16,018 bases of DNA from Anaerolineaceae bacterium UBA4799 (GCA_002402725.1 DHGL01000038.1:3066-19083); one strand, 5' to 3'; positions 7,680 through 15,032 are shown, counted from the first letter of the stretch. A program made the numbers and translations. Notes: generated from the letters alone by a model not told the origin.

Positions 7680-8336
7680 ATGTCAATTGGTCACTTGCTT
7701 GTTTTTGCCAATGGCGAACTACTGTACCCGCAGGCAGCTCGTCAGATGGCTGCGCGCGCTGATAAGATCATCGCGGCTGATGGCGGGCTGGCTCATGTGC
7801 AGGCACTCAACCTCAAACCTGACCTGCTGGTTGGCGACCTGGACTCGGTGACCCCTGAACAGATCCGTTGGGCTGAGGAGGTGGGCGCCGAGGTGCGGAA
7901 GTATCCGGTCGAAAAAGATGAAACCGACCTCGAACTGGCGCTGCAGGAAGCCGTGGAAACCGGTTGCAGCCGCATCACCATTACAGGTGCGCTTGGTGGG
8001 CGGCTCGATCAGATGCTCTCGAACATCTATCTGCTCAACCTGCCGGTGTTGGCTGGCCTTGATGTGCGCATCGATGATGGGGTGCAGGAGGTGATCCTCA
8101 TTCATGGCTCGGTCGATCTCCAGGGCAGTCCGGGGGATACAGTTTCACTGCTGCCGCTTTCACCGATCGTGCGCGGCATCTCCACCCGCGGGCTAAGATA
8201 CCCGCTGATTGAGGAAAGCCTGATTTTTTACCACAGCCGCGGCATCAGCAACGAAATGATTTCTGAGAACGCCAGCATTCAAATTCAGTCCGGGATCCTC
8301 TTATGCATTCATGCGCGGTGTGAGGTGGCTTCATGA
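7680..8336 (+). CDS. thiN: Thiamine pyrophosphokinase
   Basis: The enzyme transfers pyrophosphate from ATP to thiamine, giving thiamine pyrophosphate in the cytosol. The product is 218 aa, the usual family length. Diagnostic motifs are AADGG (32-36), LLVGDLDS (49-56), the acidic KDETDLE (79-85), GALGGRLDQ (103-111) and, near the C-terminus, RGISN (187-191). The start at 7680 follows GGAGG (7668-7672) by 7 nt, within the riboswitch terminator stem. The stop overlaps the next gene's ATG by 4 bp (ATGA). The gene leads an operon for thiamine uptake, so the cell probably salvages free thiamine rather than only making it. Confidence 0.95.
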   Translation: MSIGHLLVFANGELLYPQAARQMAARADKIIAADGGLAHVQALNLKPDLLVGDLDSVTPEQIRWAEEVGAEVRKYPVEKDETDLELALQEAVETGCSRITITGALGGRLDQMLSNIYLLNLPVLAGLDVRIDDGVQEVILIHGSVDLQGSPGDTVSLLPLSPIVRGISTRGLRYPLIEESLIFYHSRGISNEMISENASIQIQSGILLCIHARCEVAS

Positions 8337-9406
8337 AACATTTTTATTTGATAATTATTCTGGTTAGCACTTTGCTCCTGCTGGCGAGTTGTACCGGGGC
8401 AGCCACAACAGAAACACCGCCGTCGGTCCTTACTGTGATGACGCACGATTCCTTTGCCGTCTCAGAAGATGTGGTGAAAGCCTTTGAGGAAGAAAACGAA
8501 GTCTCCCTCGTGTTTCTAAAATCCGGGGATACTGGTGCTGCGCTTAACCGCGCGATCCTTACTCGGAACAATCCCGAAGCGGATGTATTCTATGGGGTGG
8601 ATAACACTTTTCTCTCGCGCGCGCTGCAGGAAGGGCTCTTTGAGCCTTATACATCACCGGCGCTCGCGTCACTGCCGGAGGAATTCACCAGGGGACTGGA
8701 TGGCATGGTGACGCCGATCGATTTTGCTGACGTATGTATCAATTATGACAAGTCCTGGTTTGCGGAGCGCGGACTGGCGGTCCCCCAAACCCTCGCTGAC
8801 CTGGCAAAACCCGTGTACAGGGGAGAGGCTGGAAATGGATTATTGGTCGTAGAAAATCCTGCTACGTCCTCGCCAGGCCTGGCTTTTCTACTCACAACAA
8901 TTTCTGAGTACGGAGAAGCCGGTTACCTGGATTACTGGCGGTCACTGAAGCAGAATGGCGTGGTGGTGGTGAATGATTGGGAAACCGCCTATTACACCAA
9001 CTTTTCCGCTTCTTCAGGGCGCGGGCTGCAACCCATGGTGGTGAGTTACGCCACCAGCCCGGCGGCCGAGGTCATTTTTGCTTCTGAACCAATAAGCGAC
9101 GCGCCGACTGCCTCCATCACGGCTGAGAACACCTGTTTTCGTCAGGTGGAATATGCCGGGATACTCAAGGGCGCGAAGCAACCGGAACTGGCAAAGCGTT
9201 TCATTGATTTTATGCTCGGTTTGGTGTTCCAGGAGGATATGCCGCTGCAGATGTTCGTGTATCCGGTCAATCCGGCAGCCGCGTTGCCTGAGGAGTTCAT
9301 TAAATACGCTGCACTCGCGCAGGAACCAGCCAGACTCGACCCGGTACTGATTTCAAAAAACAGGGATGAGTGGATTACCGCGTGGACCAGGGTGATGTTG
9401 CCTTGA
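8333..9406 (+). CDS. thiB: Thiamine ABC transporter substrate-binding lipoprotein
   Basis: This is an extracytoplasmic receptor of the TbpA/ThiB family that binds thiamine (and probably its phosphates) for the downstream permease. The product is 357 aa. The signal sequence ends in the lipobox LASC, with Cys at position 20. The mature part shows THDSFAVSEDVVKAFE, DVFYGVDN and PIDFADVCINYDKSWF, which are typical of this family. It overlaps the pyrophosphokinase gene by four bases and precedes a two-domain permease. Thiamine specificity rests on family resemblance plus the TPP riboswitch and pyrophosphokinase in the same transcript. Confidence 0.9.
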   Translation: MKHFYLIIILVSTLLLLASCTGAATTETPPSVLTVMTHDSFAVSEDVVKAFEEENEVSLVFLKSGDTGAALNRAILTRNNPEADVFYGVDNTFLSRALQEGLFEPYTSPALASLPEEFTRGLDGMVTPIDFADVCINYDKSWFAERGLAVPQTLADLAKPVYRGEAGNGLLVVENPATSSPGLAFLLTTISEYGEAGYLDYWRSLKQNGVVVVNDWETAYYTNFSASSGRGLQPMVVSYATSPAAEVIFASEPISDAPTASITAENTCFRQVEYAGILKGAKQPELAKRFIDFMLGLVFQEDMPLQMFVYPVNPAAALPEEFIKYAALAQEPARLDPVLISKNRDEWITAWTRVMLP

Positions 9407-11097
9407 GATTGTGGCGCGGGTTTGCAAACATAGTTAACAAGTCAGGCGTGCTCTTGTGGGGAGCGCCGCTGGCGCTGCTGCTGGTGTTCTTTTTTATCCC
9501 CATGGCAGCCATACTGAAAGTAATGTTCGAGCACGGCGGTGTTATCGCCTTTGCTGATACGCTTCGACCGCTGGGGTTCACCGTTTTCCAGGCGGTGCTT
9601 TCTACATTGCTGACCCTGCTCCTGGGATTGCCCGCGGCATATGTTTTTTCTCGTTTCGATTTTGCAGGCAAGCGCCTCTTACGCCTGCTTACCATGCTGC
9701 CGTTCGTATTACCCACGGTGGTTACGGCGGCGGCTTTCAACGCCCTGCTTGGACCGCGTGGCTGGCTCAACTTGCTGCTGATGGAGCTCACAGGCGTTCA
9801 AACACCGCCAATAACCTTCTTGAATACCTTCACAGCCATTCTGGTGGCGCACGTTTTTTACAATATCGCCATTATCATCCGGGTTGTAGGAAGCGCCTGG
9901 TCACAACTCGATCCACGCCTTGAAAACAGTGCGCGGGTGTTGGGGGCTTCTCCCTGGCGTGCTTTCCGCGAGGTTATTTACCCTTTAATGCGCCGCCCCA
10001 TCCTATCCGCTGCGCTTCTGGTTTTCCTTTTTGATTTCACCAGTTTTGGGGTCATTCTTATGCTGGGAGGGGCAGGATTTGCCACGCTTGAAGTCGCCAT
10101 ATACACCCAGGCGCTGCACAACCTCAACCTGCCGATGGCTGGACTGCTTTCCTTGCTCCAACTCGCGTGCACACTGGTCATCCTTTTCCTTTATGGAAGG
10201 ACCAGTCAGGGTCGTGACGTGCCACTCTTTCCGCGTTTGCACGGTGAAGGCACCCGCAAGCCCCGCTCGCCATATGAAAAATTAGCCGTTACATTGACGA
10301 TCGTTTTTCTCCTTCTGCTGCAGGTGCTGCCTTTATTCGCGCTCGCCAGCCGATCGGTGACGCGTCTTGAAGCCGGGCGCGGTCAGCGCACCGAAGTGCA
10401 GGCTGGGTTGACCCTGGATTACTACAAGGAATTGTTCATCAACCGGCAGCAAAGTGTTTTTTACGTTCCGCCATCGCGCGCCGTGATTAATTCACTTGGT
10501 TATGCCTTCATTACCATGGGCCTCTCCGTGGCAGCGGGTACGCTGCTGGCATACGCCATGGTGAAACGGCCGGGCACAAAGCGCTGGCTCGACCCGTTGG
10601 TAATGCTCCCCTTCGGTGCGTCAGCCGTGACCCTTGGGTTGGGATTCGTTATCGCTTTCAGTGGCAGTGCGCTGGCGCGCACCTCTTTTCCCTGGCTGGT
10701 ACCGCTTGCGCATAGCCTGATTGCCATCCCGTTTGTGCTGCGCACTGTACAGCCGGTTCTGGCATCGATTCCAGAATCGTTGCGCCAGTCGGCGGCAGTA
10801 CTAGGCGCATCCCCTGTTCGTGTCTGGTGGGAGGTGGAAATGAAGCTTATCAGCCGTTCACTTTTGGCTGGCGGGCTTTTTGCCTTCACCATTTCCATTG
10901 GCGAGTTCGGTGCCACATCCTTCATCGCACGGCCTGATAATCCCACCGTGCCGGTGGCAATCTTCCGCTACCTGGCGCAGCCCGGGGGATTGAATTACGG
11001 TCAGGCCATGGCCATGGCAACGATTCTCATCGTTATCTGTGCTGTGAGCATCGGCCTCCTCGAAAGCCTCAGCCACGCAATTTACGGCAGCGATTAA
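9403..11097 (+). CDS. thiP: Thiamine ABC transporter permease, two fused domains
   Basis: This inner-membrane channel carries both transmembrane domains in one chain, as in ThiP and FbpB-type permeases. The product is about 564 aa from TTG at 9403. Each half has an EAA-type loop: ENSARVLGASPWRAFREVIYP in the first and RQSAAVLGASPVRVWWEVEM in the second. The start is uncertain. TTG 9403 overlaps the binding-protein stop as TTGA, with AGGG about 10 nt upstream, and puts the first membrane helix near residue 20. In-frame GTG codons at 9370 and 9382 would overlap the binding-protein gene more deeply. The only substrate evidence is the operon. Confidence 0.9.
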   Translation: MRLWRGFANIVNKSGVLLWGAPLALLLVFFFIPMAAILKVMFEHGGVIAFADTLRPLGFTVFQAVLSTLLTLLLGLPAAYVFSRFDFAGKRLLRLLTMLPFVLPTVVTAAAFNALLGPRGWLNLLLMELTGVQTPPITFLNTFTAILVAHVFYNIAIIIRVVGSAWSQLDPRLENSARVLGASPWRAFREVIYPLMRRPILSAALLVFLFDFTSFGVILMLGGAGFATLEVAIYTQALHNLNLPMAGLLSLLQLACTLVILFLYGRTSQGRDVPLFPRLHGEGTRKPRSPYEKLAVTLTIVFLLLLQVLPLFALASRSVTRLEAGRGQRTEVQAGLTLDYYKELFINRQQSVFYVPPSRAVINSLGYAFITMGLSVAAGTLLAYAMVKRPGTKRWLDPLVMLPFGASAVTLGLGFVIAFSGSALARTSFPWLVPLAHSLIAIPFVLRTVQPVLASIPESLRQSAAVLGASPVRVWWEVEMKLISRSLLAGGLFAFTISIGEFGATSFIARPDNPTVPVAIFRYLAQPGGLNYGQAMAMATILIVICAVSIGLLESLSHAIYGSD

Positions 11098-11107
11098 CGG
11101 AGAACAC

Positions 11108-12163
11108 ATGGAGCGGTTGGAAATCGTAAACCTGCATAAAGTGTACGAAGGCGCGTCTCTTCTCAACGGCGTGAACTTTCACGTGGATGCCGGCGAAACC
11201 CTTTGCTTGCTGGGAAGTTCTGGCAGTGGTAAAAGCACCATCCTGCGCATCATCGCTGGTATTGAAACCCAGGATGCCGGCAGCATCCTCTGGCGCGGTA
11301 AGGATATCAGCGCTATCCCGGTACACCGCCGTGGATTTGGATTAATGTTCCAGGATTACGCGCTTTTCCCGCACCTCACCGTCAGTGAGAACGTTGCCTT
11401 TGGGTTGCGCATGCAGCGCGTTTCCACAGAACAACTCAATATGCGCGTTCTCGAAGCGCTGGAACGTGTCAATATGGCGGCTTTTACCAGGCGCCGTGTT
11501 ACCGATCTCTCCGGTGGAGAACAGCAGCGCGTCGCGCTTGCTCGTGCGCTGGCACCGAAACCTCAACTCTTGATGCTGGATGAACCGCTGGCTGCGCTAG
11601 ACCGCAGTTTGCGCATCGAGATGCAGGAGGAATTGCGTGAATTGCTCCACCAGACGGGCATTCCGGCTATCTATGTGACCCATGACCAGGAGGAAGCCAT
11701 CCTGCTGGGTGACCGGCTCGCCCTGCTGCATGATGGGCGCATCGCGCAAAGCGGTCCCACGGAAGAGGTGTATCGGAGGCCTGCTAACACCTGGGTGGCG
11801 CGATTCCTGGGAATGTCCAACCTGCTCGAGGGCAGGGTGCTCAGCAGCAACCCGCTGGCTGTGCAAACTGCCTGCGGTGAGTTTCGCCCATTATCAGCTG
11901 GAGTTGCGCATCTACTCAAGCCGGGTCAGGTGGTACATCTTCTCCTCAGACCTGCGCATGTTTTTGATGATAAGGAACGGTCTTCAGCAGGCAGGATTAG
12001 AGGTGTTGTTTCTGAGTGCCGGTTCATGGGAGACCATTACCGGGTAAGCCTGAAGGCCTGTTCCCATGCCGTTCTGGAATTTACTTCCTCTTCTCCGCTT
12101 CCATTGGGGAAGGAACTCGAACTATGCCTGCACACGGATGATATTGTAGTGTTACTTGAATAA
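11108..12163 (+). CDS. ABC transporter ATP-binding protein, thiamine operon
   Basis: This is the ATPase of the thiamine importer. At 351 aa it is longer than the classical 230-aa ThiQ. Its C-terminal extension of over 100 residues resembles the TOBE-type domain of PotA/FbpC-like ATPases. Visible motifs are Walker A GSSGSGKST (36-44), Q-loop Gln at 82 in MFQDYALFPHL, signature LSGGEQQR (134-141), Walker B LLMLDEP (154-160) and the H-loop His at 192 in VTHDQEEA. GGAGA (11099-11103) lies 4 nt before the ATG, and the gene begins 10 bp after the permease. I assign it to thiamine transport by position. By sequence alone it could equally serve iron or polyamine uptake. Confidence 0.9.
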   Translation: MERLEIVNLHKVYEGASLLNGVNFHVDAGETLCLLGSSGSGKSTILRIIAGIETQDAGSILWRGKDISAIPVHRRGFGLMFQDYALFPHLTVSENVAFGLRMQRVSTEQLNMRVLEALERVNMAAFTRRRVTDLSGGEQQRVALARALAPKPQLLMLDEPLAALDRSLRIEMQEELRELLHQTGIPAIYVTHDQEEAILLGDRLALLHDGRIAQSGPTEEVYRRPANTWVARFLGMSNLLEGRVLSSNPLAVQTACGEFRPLSAGVAHLLKPGQVVHLLLRPAHVFDDKERSSAGRIRGVVSECRFMGDHYRVSLKACSHAVLEFTSSSPLPLGKELELCLHTDDIVVLLE

Positions 12164-12171
12164 TCAGGTCC

Positions 12172-12196
12172 CCTGAGTGGCGGAAGCTCAGGTTTT
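12172..12196 (+). terminator. Intrinsic terminator of the thiamine operon
   Basis: CCTGAG (12172-12177) pairs with CTCAGG (12187-12192) and is followed by TTTT. It lies 8 bp after the last stop codon of the operon and just before the convergent 55-residue gene. Confidence 0.65.
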
Positions 12197-12201
12197 ATCT
12201 T

Positions 12202-12369
12202 TCAGGGTGTGATTTTCTGGTATATCCACCATAATAGAAAAATGAGCAGGATGCTACCGATGCAGGAAGTGAGGGTCATCACCAACACAATCTGCCATAT
12301 CTCCCTCTTGCGACGGGCAAGCAATTCACTGCTTTCTACATCCGGCGGTTCTTGTTCTGGTTGGATCAC
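12202..12369 (-). CDS. 55-residue single-pass membrane protein, unknown function
   Basis: I do not recognise this protein. It reads from GTG at 12369 to TGA at 12202-12204. Its start overlaps the stop of the DUF4126 gene as GTGA, a typical translational-coupling arrangement. The 55 residues divide cleanly into three parts. An acidic, Pro-rich N-terminus (EQEPPDVESSE) is followed by a short basic stretch (ARRKRE) and then one hydrophobic helix of about 25 residues ending in LLWWIYQ. The basic cluster before the helix suggests a cytoplasmic N-terminus. It is too small for default gene-length cutoffs. A membrane partner role with DUF4126 is inferred from the overlap only. Confidence 0.6.
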   Translation of the reverse strand: MIQPEQEPPDVESSELLARRKREIWQIVLVMTLTSCIGSILLIFLLWWIYQKITP

Positions 12370-12941
12370 GCTGATGGCTGGGCTTCCTTTTTCTTCTTAC
12401 GGTTATTGGCCCAAAGAATAATGATAAGGAGAACGATTACCAGAATGATGGCTACGATTACCGGGATGATCACGGAGAGAATCGAGACCACGGTCGAGGT
12501 AGCCTGTTCACCAATTGAAGCGGGCACGTTCCCCAAGCCGCCGGTGGCTGCGTTTACGGCTGGGCGCACCGCCAGGGCTTTCACTGCGTGCACACCACCT
12601 GACACCAACAGACCCGCGATTAGCCCCAGAATTGGGTTCACGTCACCAACCTGGCTGGACGTAGCCGCGAAAACGATCGCGCCGGCGGTTGGCCGGATGA
12701 ACGATTGGATGACATCGTTCACATGGTTCACGCCAGGGAATAGATCCGCCAGTATCTCCACGATTGTGAGCGCAATGAGCACGCCGATTACCCACCAGGA
12801 GGTCATCAAGTTCCAGGGTTCCTGTAAGTTAATGAGGTTGGTGAACTTGGCGAGCAGCGAAACCACCAGCAGGGGGATATAGGCGTTCAAACCCGCGCTG
12901 GCAGAGAGACCAAAGGCTGTGAAAATATTGAAAATATCCAT
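12366..12941 (-). CDS. DUF4126 family membrane protein
   Basis: The 191-aa product is an integral membrane protein of unknown function. It opens with the family-like FGLSASAGLNAYIPLL (10-25) and has four to five hydrophobic segments. A central RPAVNAATGGLGNVPAS stretch is also typical. The C-terminus is a strongly hydrophobic helix (about 150-177) ending in a basic tail (NRKKKKE). AGGAAA precedes the ATG at 12941, and the gene starts 17 bp after the DUF2085 stop. It is followed, with a 4-bp overlap, by the 55-residue membrane protein. The three genes read as one operon of membrane proteins. Confidence 0.85.
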   Translation of the reverse strand: MDIFNIFTAFGLSASAGLNAYIPLLVVSLLAKFTNLINLQEPWNLMTSWWVIGVLIALTIVEILADLFPGVNHVNDVIQSFIRPTAGAIVFAATSSQVGDVNPILGLIAGLLVSGGVHAVKALAVRPAVNAATGGLGNVPASIGEQATSTVVSILSVIIPVIVAIILVIVLLIIILWANNRKKKKEAQPSA

Positions 12942-12958
12942 CGTTTGATTTCCTTTTA

Positions 12959-13753
12959 TTACCAGGTTCCGCTGAGAGAGAAGCGGATGAGATCCATAAC
13001 CCCGACCTGGGTGATTGCCGTGAGTACACCGGCACTAAATATACGGAAACCCTCTCCAAAAAGGTGCAGCGAATTCTCCTTTTTCAGAATGATACACCAA
13101 AGCAGCGCATAGATCATTGCCAATACAAGGTATATGGTAACGGTGGAAAGAATGGCGATGGGGTAATAAAGGATGGCAATATCCGAAACCACCAACAGTC
13201 CGGCGATGGCACAAAACAACAGCAGCCACCCAAGCTGGCGCCAGCTGTGAAAGACTGGCTGCGGGTTCTGCTGCGCCCATAAAGTCTGGTGCCACAATGG
13301 CAGCACCACATTCGCCAGGGTGATGCCAAAGAGCAGGCCGCTGATTAACCTGAGCAAGTTGGTGGGTGGGTAAAAGGTTTTAAGGCCTACTAATGGGAGG
13401 CTGGAGTTAATGCCGTCAAAGGCGAAGAAGATAAAGAAAAGCAGCAACACCGCCATTTTAAGCCTGGACGGAAACCCGCTTTTTCGATCTTTTGCGTACA
13501 GGTATAACAGTGAGATCAATAATCCGAGGAATGTGCCGCTGCAGCGCGCGCACAATGGCAGCACTTTACCACCGATCGTAAACGAATGGCTATCAATTTG
13601 GTGGCAAACCGAATAACCTGCCGCGTTTACCTTTCCTTCGATGCCCGGCGGAGTGAGCGCCAGCCAGGCGGAGAAAAGCATCAGCGCGGCGAGGATCAGC
13701 GCCAGGTTCATCCAGCGAGGTTGTTGAGGGGTTGTGCCTTCAGGGTTGGACAT
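12959..13753 (-). CDS. DUF2085 family membrane protein
   Basis: The product is 264 aa from ATG 13753 and is polytopic. Its family hallmark is a Cys/His cluster: CHQ at 50-52, then PLCARCSG (66-73), which could bind a metal or form a redox pair near the membrane surface. The function is unknown. I chose ATG 13753 because a TATAAT ends 7 bp upstream of it, so the longer frame from 13789 would start in front of its own promoter. There is no Shine-Dalgarno before 13753, which fits a leaderless message. It is the first gene of an operon with the DUF4126 gene and the 55-residue protein. Confidence 0.85.
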   Translation of the reverse strand: MSNPEGTTPQQPRWMNLALILAALMLFSAWLALTPPGIEGKVNAAGYSVCHQIDSHSFTIGGKVLPLCARCSGTFLGLLISLLYLYAKDRKSGFPSRLKMAVLLLFFIFFAFDGINSSLPLVGLKTFYPPTNLLRLISGLLFGITLANVVLPLWHQTLWAQQNPQPVFHSWRQLGWLLLFCAIAGLLVVSDIAILYYPIAILSTVTIYLVLAMIYALLWCIILKKENSLHLFGEGFRIFSAGVLTAITQVGVMDLIRFSLSGTW

Positions 13754-13760
13754 TGAAAGA

Positions 13761-13789
13761 ATTATAAAGGGGATGGAGAACGGGAGCAA
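13761..13789 (-). promoter_or_regulatory. Promoter of the DUF2085 operon, leaderless arrangement
   Basis: On the minus strand TTGCTC (13789-13784) and a perfect TATAAT (13766-13761) are 17 bp apart. Only seven bases separate the -10 from the ATG at 13753, so transcription should begin at or next to the A of the start codon. Confidence 0.55.
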
Positions 13790-13814
13790 GCCAAAGGCAG
13801 TGCGGTGCCTGTGC

Positions 13815-13843
13815 TTGACGCAACAGCCGAACTATGATTAACT
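13815..13843 (+). promoter_or_regulatory. Possible promoter of the structured RNA
   Basis: TTGACG (13815-13820) is followed at 17 bp by TTAACT (13838-13843). The -35 is good and the -10 weak (3 of 6). It would start transcription near 13850. Confidence 0.3.
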
Positions 13844-13849
13844 TAAGTA

Positions 13850-14001
13850 GCAGAAATTGCCATCCTAACGATGAGGAGGTGATGTCTACGATGTGTACTA
13901 GTTTTGAACACAGCGCTGCGGCATCCCTCCTCGCGATAGATTAGGGAAGCCGCAGCGCCAAAACCCCGGAGCCGTCGAAATGACGGCTCTGTGGATTTTT
14001 T
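13850..14001 (+). ncRNA. Candidate structured small RNA or leader with SD/anti-SD pairing
   Basis: No recognised RNA family. From 5' to 3' it has GAGGAGG (13873-13879), then a strong hairpin, then a terminator hairpin. The hairpin is a perfect 10-bp stem GCGCTGCGGC (13913-13922) with GCCGCAGCGC (13949-13958), an A-A mismatch, a 5-bp inner helix (13924-13928 with 13943-13947) and a 14-nt loop. CCTCCTC (13926-13932), spanning inner helix and loop, is the exact complement of GAGGAGG, so a competing fold or pseudoknot is possible. A tiny reading frame, ATG 13891 to TAG 13942-13944 (17 aa), starts 11 nt after GGAGG and runs through the hairpin, so a leader peptide is the alternative. No downstream gene lies on this strand before the terminator. 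Confidence 0.4.
13969..14001 (+). terminator. Intrinsic terminator, possibly bidirectional
   Basis: GAGCCGTC (13969-13976) and GACGGCTC (13982-13989) form a perfect 8-bp stem with a 5-nt loop. Six T (13996-14001) follow 6 nt later on the plus strand. On the minus strand the same stem is followed by CGGGG and four T, so it may also end the CarH-like gene, whose stop is at 14020. Confidence 0.6.
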
Positions 14002-14019
14002 GGGGGATTGAGGTTTTTT

Positions 14020-14961
14020 TCAGGGTTGCTTCAAGAGGCGATCAACAGTTGTGATCGATTCACTGAGGGATTTGCCAAGAAATATGCCGGGGGTGGCAGG
14101 TATCATCTCCGGAAAGTAATTGTATGCACCGCCGCCAAAACCAAAAAGCGGGGCTCTGCGGATTTGGTCAAGCAAAAATTTGAATCCCGTTAGTGCTTCA
14201 GCCGCTTCTCTGGATGTGGCAGCGAGTATTACCATATTGGGTTCAGTCTCCGCGGTGTAATCCACAAGGTCATGCAGCGGAATATCAGCACCCAGAAATT
14301 CAACGTTGAAACCGCGCTGTCGCAGCAATATCGCCAACATCAGCATTCCCAATTCGTGCATCTCCCCCGGTGCGCCGCCTATCAGGATGCGTTTCACGGC
14401 GCGTTTAATTGGGATCTTCTGGAAAATGCTCAGTAGCCTGCTGCGCAGAAAATTACTGGCGAAATGTTCAGTTGCTACCAGCAACCTGCCCTGGTACCAT
14501 TCTTCGCCGATTCTTACCAGCACCGGGATGACTACATTTTCGAATAATCCGGTTAGTGATAGTGACGCAGCCGCTTGATCAAAAACACCAGTCGCGCCAA
14601 TCTCGTTGTGGGCGATGAGCATGTGGTATAACTCGCCAGTCAACATATCGGCCGGGTTTTTGTCAACAGTTATCGCTGGTTTTTGGGTATCCGGCAGCGG
14701 CTCGCAATGTATCCCCGCCTGTCGGTTCTCTTTGAGTTCGGCTGCTGCCTGGCTGATGGAGACGCCCGTGTCCAGCTTGTTTTTCAGCCAGCGTAATAGC
14801 TCGATATCTTCGTCTGAATATAAACGGTAAGAGTTGTTCTCCCGCTTGGGTGTCAGAATCTGGTAACGCCTTTCCCAGGCGCGCAGAGTTACCGGTAGAA
14901 TGCCGGTTTTTTTACTGACAGCGTTGATCCTGTACTTGGGCTTGCTGGCTGATTCAGTCAT
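14020..14961 (-). CDS. CarH/LitR-like MerR-family regulator with B12-binding domain
   Basis: This is a DNA-binding repressor expected to sense adenosylcobalamin and, through it, light. The product is 313 aa. An N-terminal MerR winged helix (about 10-60) contains VTLRAWERRY and YRLYSDEDI. A helical B12-binding-2 domain (about 105-180) carries W155, and E165-H166 in the W...EH pattern that caps cobalamin in CarH. A Rossmann-like B12 domain (about 190-313) carries GEMHELG with H202, the expected lower cobalt ligand. All residues known to matter for cofactor binding in CarH are present, so it is probably functional as a B12 sensor. GGAGG lies 4 nt before the ATG. No carotenoid or photolyase gene lies in the window, so its targets are unknown. 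Confidence 0.9.
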   Translation of the reverse strand: MTESASKPKYRINAVSKKTGILPVTLRAWERRYQILTPKRENNSYRLYSDEDIELLRWLKNKLDTGVSISQAAAELKENRQAGIHCEPLPDTQKPAITVDKNPADMLTGELYHMLIAHNEIGATGVFDQAAASLSLTGLFENVVIPVLVRIGEEWYQGRLLVATEHFASNFLRSRLLSIFQKIPIKRAVKRILIGGAPGEMHELGMLMLAILLRQRGFNVEFLGADIPLHDLVDYTAETEPNMVILAATSREAAEALTGFKFLLDQIRRAPLFGFGGGAYNYFPEMIPATPGIFLGKSLSESITTVDRLLKQP

Positions 14962-14975
14962 TAATCCTCCAATAA

Positions 14976-14993
14976 AAACATTTGATAAACATT
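14976..14993 (+). promoter_or_regulatory. Candidate CarH operator, two direct repeats at 11 bp pitch
   Basis: AAACATT occurs at 14976-14982 and again at 14987-14993, exactly 11 bp apart. Characterised CarH proteins bind tandem 11-bp direct repeats with an ACA core. The second copy touches the -10 of the regulator's own promoter and the first covers its start region, so autorepression is likely. Confidence 0.45.
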
Positions 14994-15018
14994 ATACAAG
15001 AAGATTGTTATTTCTCAA
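14991..15018 (-). promoter_or_regulatory. Promoter of the CarH-like gene
   Basis: On the minus strand TTGAGA (15018-15013) and a perfect TATAAT (14996-14991) are 16 bp apart. The leader to the ATG at 14961 is about 24 nt and includes the GGAGG. Confidence 0.65.
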
Positions 15019-15032
15019 ACCAGGCTTCGTAA

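Noticed and set aside
13834..13890. Extension of the tiny ORF back to ATG 13834 (36 residues)
   Set aside because: The ATG lies at or before the predicted promoter -10 and has no Shine-Dalgarno. Only the shorter frame from 13891 remains possible.
14998..15004. Third copy of the CarH-like repeat at 11 bp pitch
   Set aside because: Only three of seven positions match AAACATT, no better than chance. Only two repeats are claimed.
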